A program made the translations under genes and the position numbers. A stretch of DNA of 64,000 nt from Primulina eburnea (taxonomy: Eukaryota > Streptophyta > Magnoliopsida > Lamiales > Gesneriaceae). Of this stretch, positions 50,150 to 61,430 are shown piece after piece. How positions within the stretch are numbered: position 1 is the stretch's first letter; every line of letters starts with the position of its first letter. Where the stretch lies: NCBI RefSeq assembly GCF_022965805.1, contig NC_133110.1, positions 35,836,317 to 35,900,316 of the forward strand. Direction: 5' to 3'. The notes below the pieces were generated by a model. It was not told the origin of the DNA, ran no database searches, and saw only the letters and a program-made list of their open reading frames with translations.

Positions 50150-50973
50150 ATTTACTGGACATCTCCACGAGATGTTACATGGTCATCAAAGTCGATGTCG
50201 ACTGGTATGGTGGTTTTGGTCCCTCACACTAGAGGACCTAATTCCCTTTAAAAAAGAGGATGAAGATCACACAAAAATTCTCAAAGATATGGAAGTGCCC
50301 CTTCGAAATGCCAAGATATATATATTATCTTATAAATCTTGTTAAATTCCCTCTATATAAAGCTTGCATTTGCAACAACATTTCCCATCATTGAGTCGCA
50401 AAATGTAGTAAGGAACCATGTATGTATATAGGAAGAGAGGTCTTGTATGAAGATCAAGAGCCAGTTTGGTAGCCAAGGATGACTTGCCTAATGCCTTCAA
50501 GAGATTAGGAAATTTTCAACCAAATCGAAACTCGTTGGCTCTGAGTATAAAGTCGATTGAGCTTCGTCCCTAGGCGGCTTCTAGGCGTCATCCGTTGGCT
50601 ATCCAGACGGGTTCTTGTTCATCATGCATGACCATCTCTTCTATCGACCATGTTCTGGGAGCAGCAATCAACCGAAGTATACAGTGGCAAGGAATATTTT
50701 TTTACTCATTTACTTGAAAAGTTGAAATCCAATAGCCTAAAAAATGTCAATGCTCAAACTTGTAAAAAGAATCTAACTAAATTGTATTTCTAACTTGAAC
50801 GAACCAAAACAGTCGCTAATGTTTCAAATTTGAATCCAATAAAATTGCTCTAAAAATTTTGATTTCAGTTCTTAACGAAATTTTTAGTCTGATATGTCTT
50901 CAGAAAATGCTGACTGAATCCCGTTCAAAAGAAGCCTCGTGATCAAGAATCCTGCAAAAGAAATTCAAGAAAA
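50150..50973. other. 3' flank of the SAM-domain gene, no other gene seen
   Basis: The minus-strand 3' UTR of the SAM gene probably occupies the right end. The open frame at 50145-50345 shows no protein-like features. Confidence 0.4.
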
Positions 50974-51648
50974 CTATGTACAGAACTTCTGGATGTAGCG
51001 GTAGATCTTCCAGCGGGATCCAACTGCTGAAACTCCCATATCCTGGAGGTCTTCAAGAGTCAAAAACTGTAAAACCTCGTCATCGACGTCGTGAAACTCG
51101 AACAAGGGCGCATACTTGCCCAATCCCTTTCGATCCAACCATACCCTCAGACGATCCATACTGGTCTCGTCATCGTTTTCTTCCTTCATCGTCCCCGTGT
51201 CCAGCTCCGGGTCACTGAAGTCCCGACTCTTCCTCGGCTGAGTCCAGCGTTGCTCATTTCGATCATGATGATCGCTGGAGTTGTCAAAGCCGTTGTTGTT
51301 TTCAGGCAAAGGATACAAGCTAGAAGGATCTTGATTTTCGGGTCCTGAGTCCCCATTGATCGCCTCACCAATTCCAAATCTTCCATATTCTTCTCCTTCT
51401 CCTTCTCCTTCTCCTTCTTCTTGATCTTCTTCTTCTTCTTCTTCTTCATGATCTACCTGTGCTTCGGTTTCTTGATCACCATCATATTCTTTATACTCAT
51501 CCGAAAGCCGGTCACCGAAACGCAAAGGATCAACTAGCGGCTGATGCAGATGCCGCTGCAACATTTTCCGAAAGCGTAATGATCTGCACGGGAACACGAC
51601 ATTCACCGGAAACCTTGTCGGGCGTCTCTCGCCTCTAGTTCGCGCCAT
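50974..51648 (-). CDS. SAM-domain protein, intronless, 224 aa
   Basis: The single frame from ATG at 51648 (MARTRGERRPTRF) to TAG at 50974-50976 ends in a sterile alpha motif domain, residues about 163-224 (DRLRVWLDRKGLGKYAPLF, LTLEDLQDMGVSAVGSRWK), the usual helical protein- or RNA-binding module. The N-terminus is basic. Residues about 57-86 form a strongly acidic Glu/Asp/Gly tract encoded by an AG-rich simple repeat. The middle is hydrophilic and likely disordered. A TATA-like TTTATATATT lies on the minus strand at about 51708-51718. Small plant proteins with only a C-terminal SAM domain are known; the partner and role cannot be read from the sequence. Confidence 0.85.
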   Translation of the reverse strand: MARTRGERRPTRFPVNVVFPCRSLRFRKMLQRHLHQPLVDPLRFGDRLSDEYKEYDGDQETEAQVDHEEEEEEEDQEEGEGEGEGEEYGRFGIGEAINGDSGPENQDPSSLYPLPENNNGFDNSSDHHDRNEQRWTQPRKSRDFSDPELDTGTMKEENDDETSMDRLRVWLDRKGLGKYAPLFEFHDVDDEVLQFLTLEDLQDMGVSAVGSRWKIYRYIQKFCT

Positions 51649-51718
51649 TCTTGAGTTTCGTCTTCTTTATCATGCATTTACACAGAGAAAACGAAAGAGG
51701 CGCTAAATAATATATAAA

Positions 51719-52887
51719 ATATATTTGAAGCTCATTCGGGCCCCGAGATCAGCCCAAATGAAGGATTATGGGCTATCTTATGTGGGCCATCCGGATATCT
51801 CTCGTTGGGCTTCTATTTGGTTTTATTTTGGGAGAAAAAATTGTAAAATTATTTATTTTATTTTAAATTTTTTGTAAAATAAAAAGAATTTCGTAGAGAC
51901 GTCCCTTGCTTGTGGGGACAAAAGTCACTCGAATCAATTTTATGAATTATTTCAGTATTTCAAAGTTTTTTTTATTGGGTCGATGACTTATAGTCACCTA
52001 ACATCAAAATCATAAGTTTAAGATAATATTTCGAACTCGAGACTCAATTATAACAAAAATAATTCTCCATCTCAATTTTTTTTTATTACTTTAATCAATT
52101 TGAAAACGATTAATTTCAAATAAATTAGGATTTTCTTTACAAATAAATAAATAAAATTGTCAAATAGCTTAGGCCTACCAAATTAAATGTGAAGGGTCAA
52201 ATATTTTGGCGTGACTAAAGATTTCACCATCGCTGATATGTCGTTTGGTTAGAAGCAAACATTACTTGTTGATTACACGCATAACTCCTAATTTGTCTTT
52301 TATTATATTTATTTTATTTTGTATCTCCAAAATTAACTATATAATATGTGCCATGGAATTATCATTATTTTATATTGTAATAATTGAAATTTTAGTCATT
52401 TATATTATCAAATTTTGGATCCAGTTTGATGTCTTCGTTTTTTTGTTGTTGCCATTGTTCTGACGGACGCTAATGTGAATAGATCTAGCCTTGGCATGAC
52501 GTCGATATATGTAATACCACACCAATAGTTACACAAGAAAGAAAAACTAAGTTGTCAAAAAATTGAAAGATACATAACTAAAATTAAAAGTTGATAATAT
52601 AGATTATCAAAATCGTAAATATACAAATATGTACATTCCAAATTACCATTTATTATTATAATTTCTTAAAATTTCTCTAAACATAATTTAACACAATAAT
52701 ACAATATAGCATATTTAATTTTCAAATTTCAAAATAACACCATAATATTTAAAAAATTAGATATCACAACACATGCTAAAACTATATTAAACATACGACT
52801 TCAAAATGTAAAAATTCACTTTTTCAAAAACTATAACTTCACGCACCTAACTTACTGTATATCGAAATCGAAGTCACGTTTTAAACA

Positions 52888-52925
<38 letters not shown>

Positions 52926-55110
52926 GTACGGTAGGGTAACGATACACAATTTTTCGGTAAAATAATGATATAAAATTTGAAAATTTCGGTACAGTTACCG
53001 AAAAAATGTATAAATTTTTAAAATATATAATATTTAAAAAAATAAATTTATAAAATTTTAAAAATGTAAAGTTTTTCGGTATAAAACGGTATATACCGAT
53101 ACTGTACTGAAATCTCGAAATACTATATAATTTTGATATAATCGATATGCTAACGGTTTACCGAATCATTGAGAAGTATCTGTCATTGGAATTACCTTAA
53201 AACCAATTTTCGTAGGAATGATAAAAACGACATAATTAATATTTTCAAGCTTGAAACACGAGCATATATGCCGCGTGTTTGCATTTGTCGACTTCTTGAA
53301 TTACTCGTATAAATTTGCATGATAAAAGACAAATCAACGAGTTTAATAATATATTTTCTGAAATTCACTTGATTTTTTTTAACTAAAAAAAGTTTACTTA
53401 TGTCCTTTTGTATGGAAAAAAAATAATTTGGTGAAATTGTCTCCCGTGTTAATTCTATGACACGAATTTTTTATCTGACTATCTCATAAAAATATTAGTT
53501 TTTATATCAAAAATATTATTTTTTATCATATAATTCATCGATCTACTTTTGTATTCAATGATCTCTCCATCTTTCAAAAATTCTATGTTGTAAAAAAAAA
53601 AATGTGGCCTATATTTTTCCGATAATATTTTAGCTATGTTCGGTTTTATTTTGATAGTTCTAGAAAAACATTTTGAAAAAATGAAAGGTATATATACAAC
53701 TTTAATTTTATTATATGGGATAAAATTATATTTTGTGTGTATATATAATGCAAAATTGATTATACTATTATTAATTTTTTTTTTTCTGAACTATTTATAC
53801 TCTTTAAAATCTTTAAATTAGCGATTATATTTTTAGGACATGATCAATGTCCAGCTAGCATTATGCAAATTATTACCTATGAATCTTGTGCATTTTGTAC
53901 TGTAAGTTGATAGCTGTTATTTTATATCTATTTAATTTTTAATCACAAATTCTATATGAAGTAATCCATATTATATATTAAATTTAAAATTTACTATTTT
54001 ATTAATTAACTTTGGTACGACATTGATTTTTTTTATATATAATTTCCAACAATCTAACAATATATACCATATTTTTTGTTCTATTTTATTTTTCCCGATC
54101 ATTTCAATTTCAAAAATTAACAATTTTTTTTAAAAAAAATCATTTTATTATCTAATTCCTCTATATAACATATGCATTGTGCGAGCCACGATCCGTTAGT
54201 TCTTAAAATTTATAAACCTTGTTTTTCAAAATATTTAAGAAATTCTTTTTTGATAAGACTTTTCAGTTTTACCAAAAATTATAACTGATAATGACGGTAC
54301 AAGTCAAAATTTTTAAACAATTCAAATAACGTGTTTCAATTGCTCGACATGATATAAACAATTATTACACCATTGCTAACTAAAATGTTGCAAAACCAAA
54401 GTCAAAAAAATCCAGTCTGCGCATGAATTTGTACAAATTCATGCGCACAACCGCCATCAATTACGGTTCTAAAACATAATTGAAAAGCATGTTCTGTAAT
54501 TTATTATCGGAATAATTTAGACGAATATAATTTGTATCTTAAATAAATTATTATAAAATATTTATAATTGAGATTTTGAAGCATGGTTTATTTGGATTTT
54601 GAAATTCATAATGATATTATTTTAATTATAGTCGTTGTATCTTGAAAAATCATTATTTATTTTTAAAAAGAAAAATAAAATTGAATAGAAAAATTATCTA
54701 TTTTTTATAATCGAACTATAAAAAACTTAATTGAAATGAAATACCGGGGGTCCCTTTATCTATATGTAAATTGAAATATATATTGATGATCTAAATATAA
54801 CATTTGATCACGTCATAGATATACTATACGTATATGATAGTAAATCTTTTCGAACGAACTCGGGAGCTGATTTACGGTTTTATTTCATCCTACCCATGTG
54901 GACATTGCCTCTATGATAGGATGGATGACCAAGATTTGTCTATACATATATAGGACCCACTTTTTTTTTTGAAATTATATGTATGACAAGATCTTATCCA
55001 TTGAAATGAAGTGAAGGTAGTGCCCACATAGGTAAGATCTCATCTACCCTGATTTACTATCCATAGCTGCGGCATGCGAGGTGTGACATTTCTTGCCTTT
55101 TGTCATGGAC
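51719..55110. other. Intergenic, no gene seen
   Basis: AT-rich. It holds a (TA)n run at about 52890-52921 and, at about 52925-53170, a stretch of palindromic CGGTATATACCG and TTCGGTA/TACCGAA words that looks like a small MITE. No coding pattern is visible. Confidence 0.5.
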
Positions 55111-55116
55111 TAGAAG

Positions 55117-55850
55117 GCCCAGTTTGGTAAGTGTGATTAAGTTTGGATTGTTAGATAATCTTATGTTTGGTTCCATTTATAAATTTGAGATTGAGTAATT
55201 GTAGGACAATTTCTACTGTTTACCTGGGAAAATGTATCCATGCTTTCAGGGTGGATTAGTTTTATCCGAGTGGACTGAAAAAAGAAATGACCATAATAGC
55301 CCTTACCGTGAATAAAAAAATTGCAAGTGGGTGAGTCTATTTCTTCTAAAGAAAATCGCTTAGCGACGGTTTGTAAAAATCCATCGCAAATAGCAACGAT
55401 TGTTTTATAAACCGTCGCTAAATGTCAAAAAAGATCGGCGACGGTTTCTCAAAACAAGATCGACGACGGTTTCTCAAGATCGGCGACGGTTTCATGCACT
55501 AATAAACCGTCGCTAAATGTCAAATTAGCGACGGTTTCACAAGATCGGCGACGGTTTCTCAAAAACCGCCGCTATTAGCGACGGGTTTCCAGAAGCCGTC
55601 GCTAATTTTCCGGCAGGAAGGAGACCGTTTCCGACCGGCCGCCTGCCGCCGCCGCCACTATCGCCGTCGCGAAGGAGAAGGGCAATTTCGTCTCTTCATC
55701 AAAAAATTCAAAATTATCCTACACTTAAAAATCGTACCAAACTTAATATTATTTTACACCATATATTACAATCCTACAACAATCATTTTCTTTATCATTT
55801 ACGTACTAATCATTAGTTTATCTTATCCTTCCAACCAAACGTAGCCGAAA
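55117..55850. mobile_element. Possible non-autonomous DNA transposon with GCGACGGTTT repeat core
   Basis: Outer ends carry CCCAGTTTGGTAAG on the left and, inverted on the right, CTACGTTTGGTTGG, so weak terminal inverted repeats are present. The core (55350-55610) has about eleven copies of AGCGACGGTTT or its complement AAACCGTCGCTAA in both orientations, plus a GC-rich CGCCGCCGCC segment. Repeats like this are common near the ends of plant CACTA elements, but no CACTA terminus is seen. Exact ends and target duplication are unresolved. Confidence 0.5.
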
Positions 55851-56838
55851 TGTATCTAAATTAATTGTCGACACATTGATTCAACATTATGAGTGACAAG
55901 ACCAATCAAATGTAGTGTCCTAACTTCGCACAAGATAGAAAAAAATTGTCCATTTAAATACTTAGATTTTGACACACACATCAAATGAGAAAGTATATGA
56001 TATGTTGGATGGAGTTCATGATAAAATAAAGAGCGACCTTTGTTCGTGATTGTTCGTGTTAGGAGAGCGATCAAAATACGACGTTGGACTGCAGAACAAT
56101 CGGAATACATTTATTTTACATTTAATTTCCTCGTTGTTATTATAATCCACGGATTTCTGCCATATAAGCGGCCAATTGTAATCTATAAGTTGATCCAATC
56201 ATTAAGAGAAGATACTTGTAAAAAGAAGATATTTTCTTTTTTTAAAAAAAATTAAAATTGGAAACAGTCAATTATCTATAATATATAATAGTACACTAAC
56301 ACACGCGTTGCTTTCTTATACAATATTTTTTATAATTCATTTGATTTATATTTAAATGAAGATCAAAATGTAATTATAAAAAATAATAGGGACTACATTG
56401 CTCCTCTATAATATATACCAGTACACCGATGTGCGCGCATGCTTGCTTGTATAATATTTTTATATAATATTTTTATAATTTATTTAGTTTATATTTAAAT
56501 GAGGATCGAAATGCAATCATAAAAATAATGGAGACTACATTGTCATTTTGATATATGAATTTAAAAAATAAATAGAAAAAAGAAAGAAAAATTTTAGGAA
56601 ATAAAGACTATATCCACTGAGGTACAGTGACTTGCTTTAAAATTTTAGTTATTTATTAATACTAGTAAAATATGCACACGCGTTACATGTATTATTATTA
56701 TTTTAAATTTGATCAAATAACACTAAACAATTAACACAAATTATTTTCAGTGTACAAGAAATATTCAATTTAAAAAGAAAGTTTTGTTTAGATTTTTTTA
56801 ATGTAAAATTTGGAGTCACTTGAGGATATTTTTAGTAA
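55851..56838. other. Intergenic with a tandem duplication
   Basis: Between about 56277 and 56530 a unit of about 125 bp occurs twice, diverged: each begins CTATAATATATA, passes a GTACAC...CGCG word and ends GGGACTACATTG or GAGACTACATTG. No gene. Confidence 0.55.
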
Positions 56839-56846
56839 GATAAGAA

Positions 56847-57592
56847 GTAGGGGTGTTCAAACTTTGGATAAACCGAAAAAACCAAACATTGAATCGAACC
56901 GAAAACCGAATTGTATAATTCGGATATAAATTAAATGTTTAAATCGAAATTTATTTAGTTCGATTTCGGATTATATATGTGAAAACCAAAACGATTGAAA
57001 AAGCCTAAATTTATTAAATTAATAATTTTATTTTTATTATTTATTTTTTGAGATGATATTAGTGAATGATGATTATTTTAAATAATATTTAGTTAATTGT
57101 TATTTATGTAATTCATTTAGACTTTATATTTAAATATTTTACTAACAAATCATATAAAAAGATAATATATTATATTTACAATATATTTATTTTATTAATT
57201 TAAATAATGGTATCAAGAGTGAGTCTCATGTGAGACCGTCTCACGGATCATAATCTGTGAGACGGGTCAACCCTACTCATATTCACAATAAAAAGTAATA
57301 CTTTTAGCATAAAAAATAATACTTTTTCATGGGTGACCCAAATAAGAGATCCGTCTCACAAATACGACCCGTGAGACCGTCTCACACAAGTTTTTGCCTG
57401 GTATCAAAACTTAAATAATCGACTGAAATAACTGATCCATTTTGGTAGAAAATCAAACCAAAAAAAATAGTTTGGATATTGAATTATATATTTGTAAAAT
57501 CGAAAATAAAATCGAAAACCGAACCGAACAATATATTTGTAAAACCGAAAACAAAATCGAAAACCGAATCGAACCGACCGATGAACACCCTA
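56847..57592. mobile_element. hAT-type MITE, interrupted by a MULE-type MITE
   Basis: Ends are TAGGGGTGTTCA and TGAACACCCTA, inverted repeats differing by one G. They are flanked by 8-mers ATAAGAAG (56839-56846) and ATGAGAAG (57593-57600), one mismatch, the 8-bp duplication of hAT elements. The interior is full of AAACCGAAAACCGAA words. A 182-bp MITE sits inside at 57217-57398. Confidence 0.8.
57217..57398 (+). mobile_element. MULE-type MITE, copy 3 (182 bp)
   Basis: Starts GAGTGAGTCTCATGTGAGAC and ends CACACAAGTTTTTGCC, with a perfect 9-bp target duplication TGGTATCAA at 57208-57216 and 57399-57407. Same family as 41908 and 49968. Confidence 0.85.
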
Positions 57593-57603
57593 ATGAGAAG
57601 GGT

Positions 57604-57650
57604 AATATATATCTCTCCTAATGCTTATATCAAGGGAGTCACGACCTCTT
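57604..57650 (+). promoter_or_regulatory. Diverged duplicate of the bHLH core promoter region
   Basis: TATCTCTCCTAATGCTTATA...GTCACGACCTC parallels TATCTCTCTCCTTGTGCTTATATAA...GCCACGACCTC at 58562-58601. The TATA motif here is altered to TATATCAAGG. Confidence 0.6.
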
Positions 57651-57736
57651 TATTATTATTTATTGCTTACGAAAACCTACAATTCCTTTTACTCGGATAA
57701 TATGAAGTAAACATTCGGGATTAAGGCATTTGTATC

Positions 57737-58560
57737 TGTTAGGACCAATGGAATCCGGATATCTCCACACAGGTATGATATTGTCCACTTTGGGTTTTAA
57801 CCCTCATGGTTTTGCTTTTGGAACCACCCAAAAGGCCTCATACCAATGGAGATATCATTTCATCTTATAAACCCATGATCTTTCTCTAGATCTTCCAATG
57901 TGGGACTTTGGTTGCATCCCAACAATCCTCCCCTCAAACAAAGTTCCACCGTTATTCTCACAGTCCGAGCCTGCCCTCAAGCCTTATTCGCCCTCCAATC
58001 GAGGTTACTCCACTTCACTGCATTGTAGCGCACGCCTTACATGAATACCGGGAACATCAACCACCTCGAGAGTTTAATCAAGGATTTTTACCGGGAGCCC
58101 TCATCTCCTTCGTTTAGGTATCGAGGATTCCACCCACACGGCTCGATCTAGACCATTGCTCTGATACCACTTGTTAGGACCAATGGAATCCGGATATCTT
58201 CGAGGTTACTCCACTTCACTGCGTTGTAGCGCACGCCTTACATGAATACCGGGAACATCAACCACCTCGAGAGTTTAATCAAGGATTTTTACCGGGAGCC
58301 CTCATCTCCTTCGTTTAGGTATCGAGGATTCCACCCACACGGCTCGATCTAGACCATTGCTCTGATACCACTTGTTAGGACCAATGGAATCCGGATATCT
58401 CCACACAGGTATGATATTGTCCACTTTGGGTTTTAACCCTCATGGTTTTGCTTTTGGAACCACCCAAAAGACCTCATACCAATGGAGATATCATTTCATC
58501 TTATAAACCCATGATCTTTCTCTAGATCTTCCAATGTGGGACTTTGGTTGCATCCCAACA
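57737..58560 (-). mobile_element. TRIM retrotransposon in the bHLH promoter (824 bp)
   Basis: LTRs 57737-57924 and 58373-58560 are each 188 bp, TG...CA, and differ at one base by eye. The target duplication GTATC flanks it at 57732-57736 and 58561-58565. A minus-strand primer site AAGTGGTATCAGAGC lies at 58358-58372 beside the right LTR, so the element points left. The interior has no coding capacity. It contains a 201-bp tandem duplication (57999-58199 and 58200-58400), which includes the first ~28 bp of the LTR, with about one difference. A TTTATAA motif reads leftward in each LTR. Confidence 0.92.
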
Positions 58561-58579
58561 GTATCTCTCTCCTTGTGCT

Positions 58580-58587
58580 TATATAAA
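58580..58587 (+). promoter_or_regulatory. TATA box of the bHLH gene
   Basis: TATATAAA lies 20 bp after the TRIM end and 112 bp before the ATG at 58699, with a pyrimidine-rich leader (CTCTCCCCTTC) between. Confidence 0.65.
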
Positions 58588-58698
58588 GGTAGCCACGACC
58601 TCTCCCCTTCAAATTTCTGATACAGAAACTGCATCAATCACACACCCAATCCCCTCTCCCATCGCTTTCTTGAATCCTCTCCAAAGCACCAAGAAAAA

Positions 58699-60444
58699 AT
58701 GAAAATGGCAGCCTTTTCATCAAGCCAGCAGCACCCTTCTTTCCTCCTTGACTCGGACATTGATCCGCACAATGTCTTGTTTCCCCAGTTTTACGAGCCC
58801 CAAGCTTTTCAGAATCTTGACCACTGTACAAAAGTCGCTGCCATTAGCAATAATGAGGCTTCTGCTCTCAGTGTAACAAACAAGAATAGCATGGATTCTT
58901 CCTCCATAGTCACTGATCATTTTTACAATAAGCATGATCGTGATGATGATCATAATTATTACAGCAAGCATCTTTCTGTAAAGCCCATTAATCCCATTGG
59001 CAAGAAGAGGAAACGCCAGTCCTCTTCCTCAAATTCTGCTCAGTCCAAGGTTCACTACTCTTTTACCTTATATACATACATACATATACACACTAACACA
59101 CATAAATATAAACACACACTAAAGTGTGATTTCGGATTCTTGATCCAACATCTTTCTGTGGTGTAGGATATGAGAGAAATGAAAGACAAGAAGGAGAAGA
59201 AAGTGAAAAACGGTGAAGCAAAGAAGAAAGACAAGAAAAATGAGAAGAAAGAAGCAGAAGAAGATCCAACAGGATACATTCATGTAAGGGCCAGAAGGGG
59301 TCAGGCAACAGATAGCCACAGTCTTGCAGAAAGGGTCTCATATTATTTATTATTCATTTTTTAGATATATAAAAAAAATCCCATATTCCAAATTCGATTT
59401 TGAATATTAATCCTTATTCAAAACAGGTGAGGAGGGAGAAAATCAGTGAAAGAATGAAACTGCTCCAAACTCTTGTTCCTGGTTGTGAAAAGGTGACAAA
59501 ACTTTTCAAATATTTTTTTGTCATAACGTAAATGTCTGTTTCATTTAAATTAATGTCACATTTTGTCTGTGCTTTTTTTATTTGTGTTTATTTTTTGGTG
59601 TCATATTCATGTAATCTGATTGGTGAACAGGTGACCGGAAAGGCTCTCATGTTGGATGAGATAATCAATTATGTTCAATCCCTCCAAAATCAAGTCGAGG
59701 TGATTTTTTTTTACGATAATTAAAGTTAAAAAATAGTTATATTATCCTTCTCATCAATCCATCAGTGTGAAAGATGGATTTCACGTCCTTGTTTCATCCA
59801 ACGTTTCTTTAGTATTCCTCATATTTATTGTTTAAATATCCATTAATTTTACAATTTGCAGTTTCTCTCGATGAAGCTTGCTTCTTTGAATCCCATGTTC
59901 TATGATTTTGGGATGGACTTGGAATCATTCATGATTAGACCTGATCAGGTTACACAATCTTTCAACAAATTATTATCATCATATCACTTTAATTTCGTCA
60001 TATATAATATTCTTTAATTATTATTTAATTTCCATCAAATCTCATTTATTTATTCTGCTGTCTTACAAATTTGCATGCAGAATTTAAGTAGCTTGCCATC
60101 TCCATTACCAAATGTGCAGCAATGCAACCCCACAACTCTACATAATCATCCTATCCTCGATAATTCCGTCTACTCTCTTGTGTTTCAACAACATCAAATT
60201 CAGAACCAGCTTCCTCACGAGGTACTTATTTTACTAATTTGTGAAAATAACGATGGATACGAAGTAGTTGCTAAATTTGATTATTTATGTTTCTTCGTCT
60301 TTTCTTCTTATATTATATTACTAGGAATTCGAGTGGATGGAGGAAAAAGGAGCAAGAAAAGATACTAAAGATCATTATTCCAAGAAGAAGGGCATCGATT
60401 CTTTTTTCTTGCCGATATGGCCGATGAACATGATGAATAACTAA
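58699..60444 (+). CDS. bHLH137-like: bHLH transcription factor, bHLH137-like (subgroup XII), seven exons, 333 aa
   Basis: Coding exons from frame and GT-AG sites: 58699-59049, 59167-59334, 59427-59492, 59631-59699, 59862-59948, 60081-60221 and 60325-60444 (1002 nt, all phase 0). The start [13 protein letters not shown] could also be the second ATG at 58705. A Lys-rich nuclear-localisation-like region covers residues about 101-150. The basic helix begins [21 protein letters not shown]168, E172 and R176 form the H-E-R set for E-box contact. Helix 2 is [19 protein letters not shown], followed by [13 protein letters not shown], typical of the CIB/BEE/bHLH137 group. The C-terminus is poorly conserved. 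It should act as a nuclear dimeric regulator. A TRIM sits just upstream of its TATA box. Confidence 0.92.
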
Positions 60445-61430
60445 AGGGCTGCAAATTCAAGAATCAGTGCGAAGCAAAAGGAATGATAATATTTAATCTC
60501 CTTTTCAAGATCTTTTAATCTGTTCCTCCCCACCAATATTGCAGCACAAATTCCAAACTTGGCTATATGTTAAAAGTTATCTAGGTCTCCTAGCTAGCTA
60601 TCTTGTCAAAATATGTATGAATATTAATGTATGTTCTTTTCTTGTTACATTTTGGAATTCTGTTATTACAGTCAGGTTTTCACTTTGTAATAATGATTTT
60701 CGAAATGATGTGTCGATAACTTTTGAAAGGGAAAACTATATTCTTGTAATCGCGTGTATTTTTGGTCACCACGTCGCTCAATTTACCAGTCTCATTCAAT
60801 TAATTTGTATTTTATTTCATTTTTATTACCTTTTCATCATAGTACTGACGACGACGACGTCGGAAAATAATGACGTAACATCAAAAATTATTAACGACAG
60901 TGAGATGTTGATATGTCTTCGGTGAGAATGATAAATTTTTTAAGAATGTATATATAAATAATGAGACAAAATTAATTAATTAAATGAATAGTTATAATTG
61001 GAACCTGGTTTTTGTGTGGGGCTTGCGTGTTATGAATGGGGGAATCTTGATTTATTGTGAATTGATTATGCTTGTTCCATATTCACCTAGCTAGGTTTAT
61101 AGAAGAGAAACGAGGCAAAATTAATTAAATAGGGGGAAATTATGTAGGCATGTCGGTTGTCGATGGAGAAAGGTCCATAATTTCTTTTATTTAAATTACT
61201 ATATATATATATATATTTAAAAAGTTGATGTGATAAATGATTATAACACATCGTGACAAAATAATAACTTTATAGATTAATCATGTCAGATTCTTTTAAA
61301 ATTAATATCTCATAAACTCTTTTAAAGAGCTTACGAATTCAGTCAAAAAAGGTCAGCCAAACATCGATGTTGTATACAAACTTCACCGATGGTCTTGAAT
61401 TTAGTAATTAAATTAAAGCTTGATTTATTG
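60445..61430. other. 3' flank of the bHLH gene, no other gene seen
   Basis: The 3' UTR probably covers the first few hundred bases. The open frame at 60539-60925 lacks protein-like composition. A short TA tract lies near 61200-61217. Confidence 0.45.

Noticed and set aside
51186..51449. Lys/Glu-rich frame overlapping the SAM-domain gene
   Set aside because: It is an alternative frame of the acidic simple repeat; the SAM frame has a recognisable domain and a proper start.
57737..58560. Cassandra-type TRIM with a 5S rRNA-like segment
   Set aside because: I saw no 5S internal promoter sequence in the LTRs; they carry a TATA-like motif instead.
59055..59341. Ser/Phe-rich minus-strand frames at the bHLH gene
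   Set aside because: They are the complement of the Lys-rich exon 2 of the bHLH gene.
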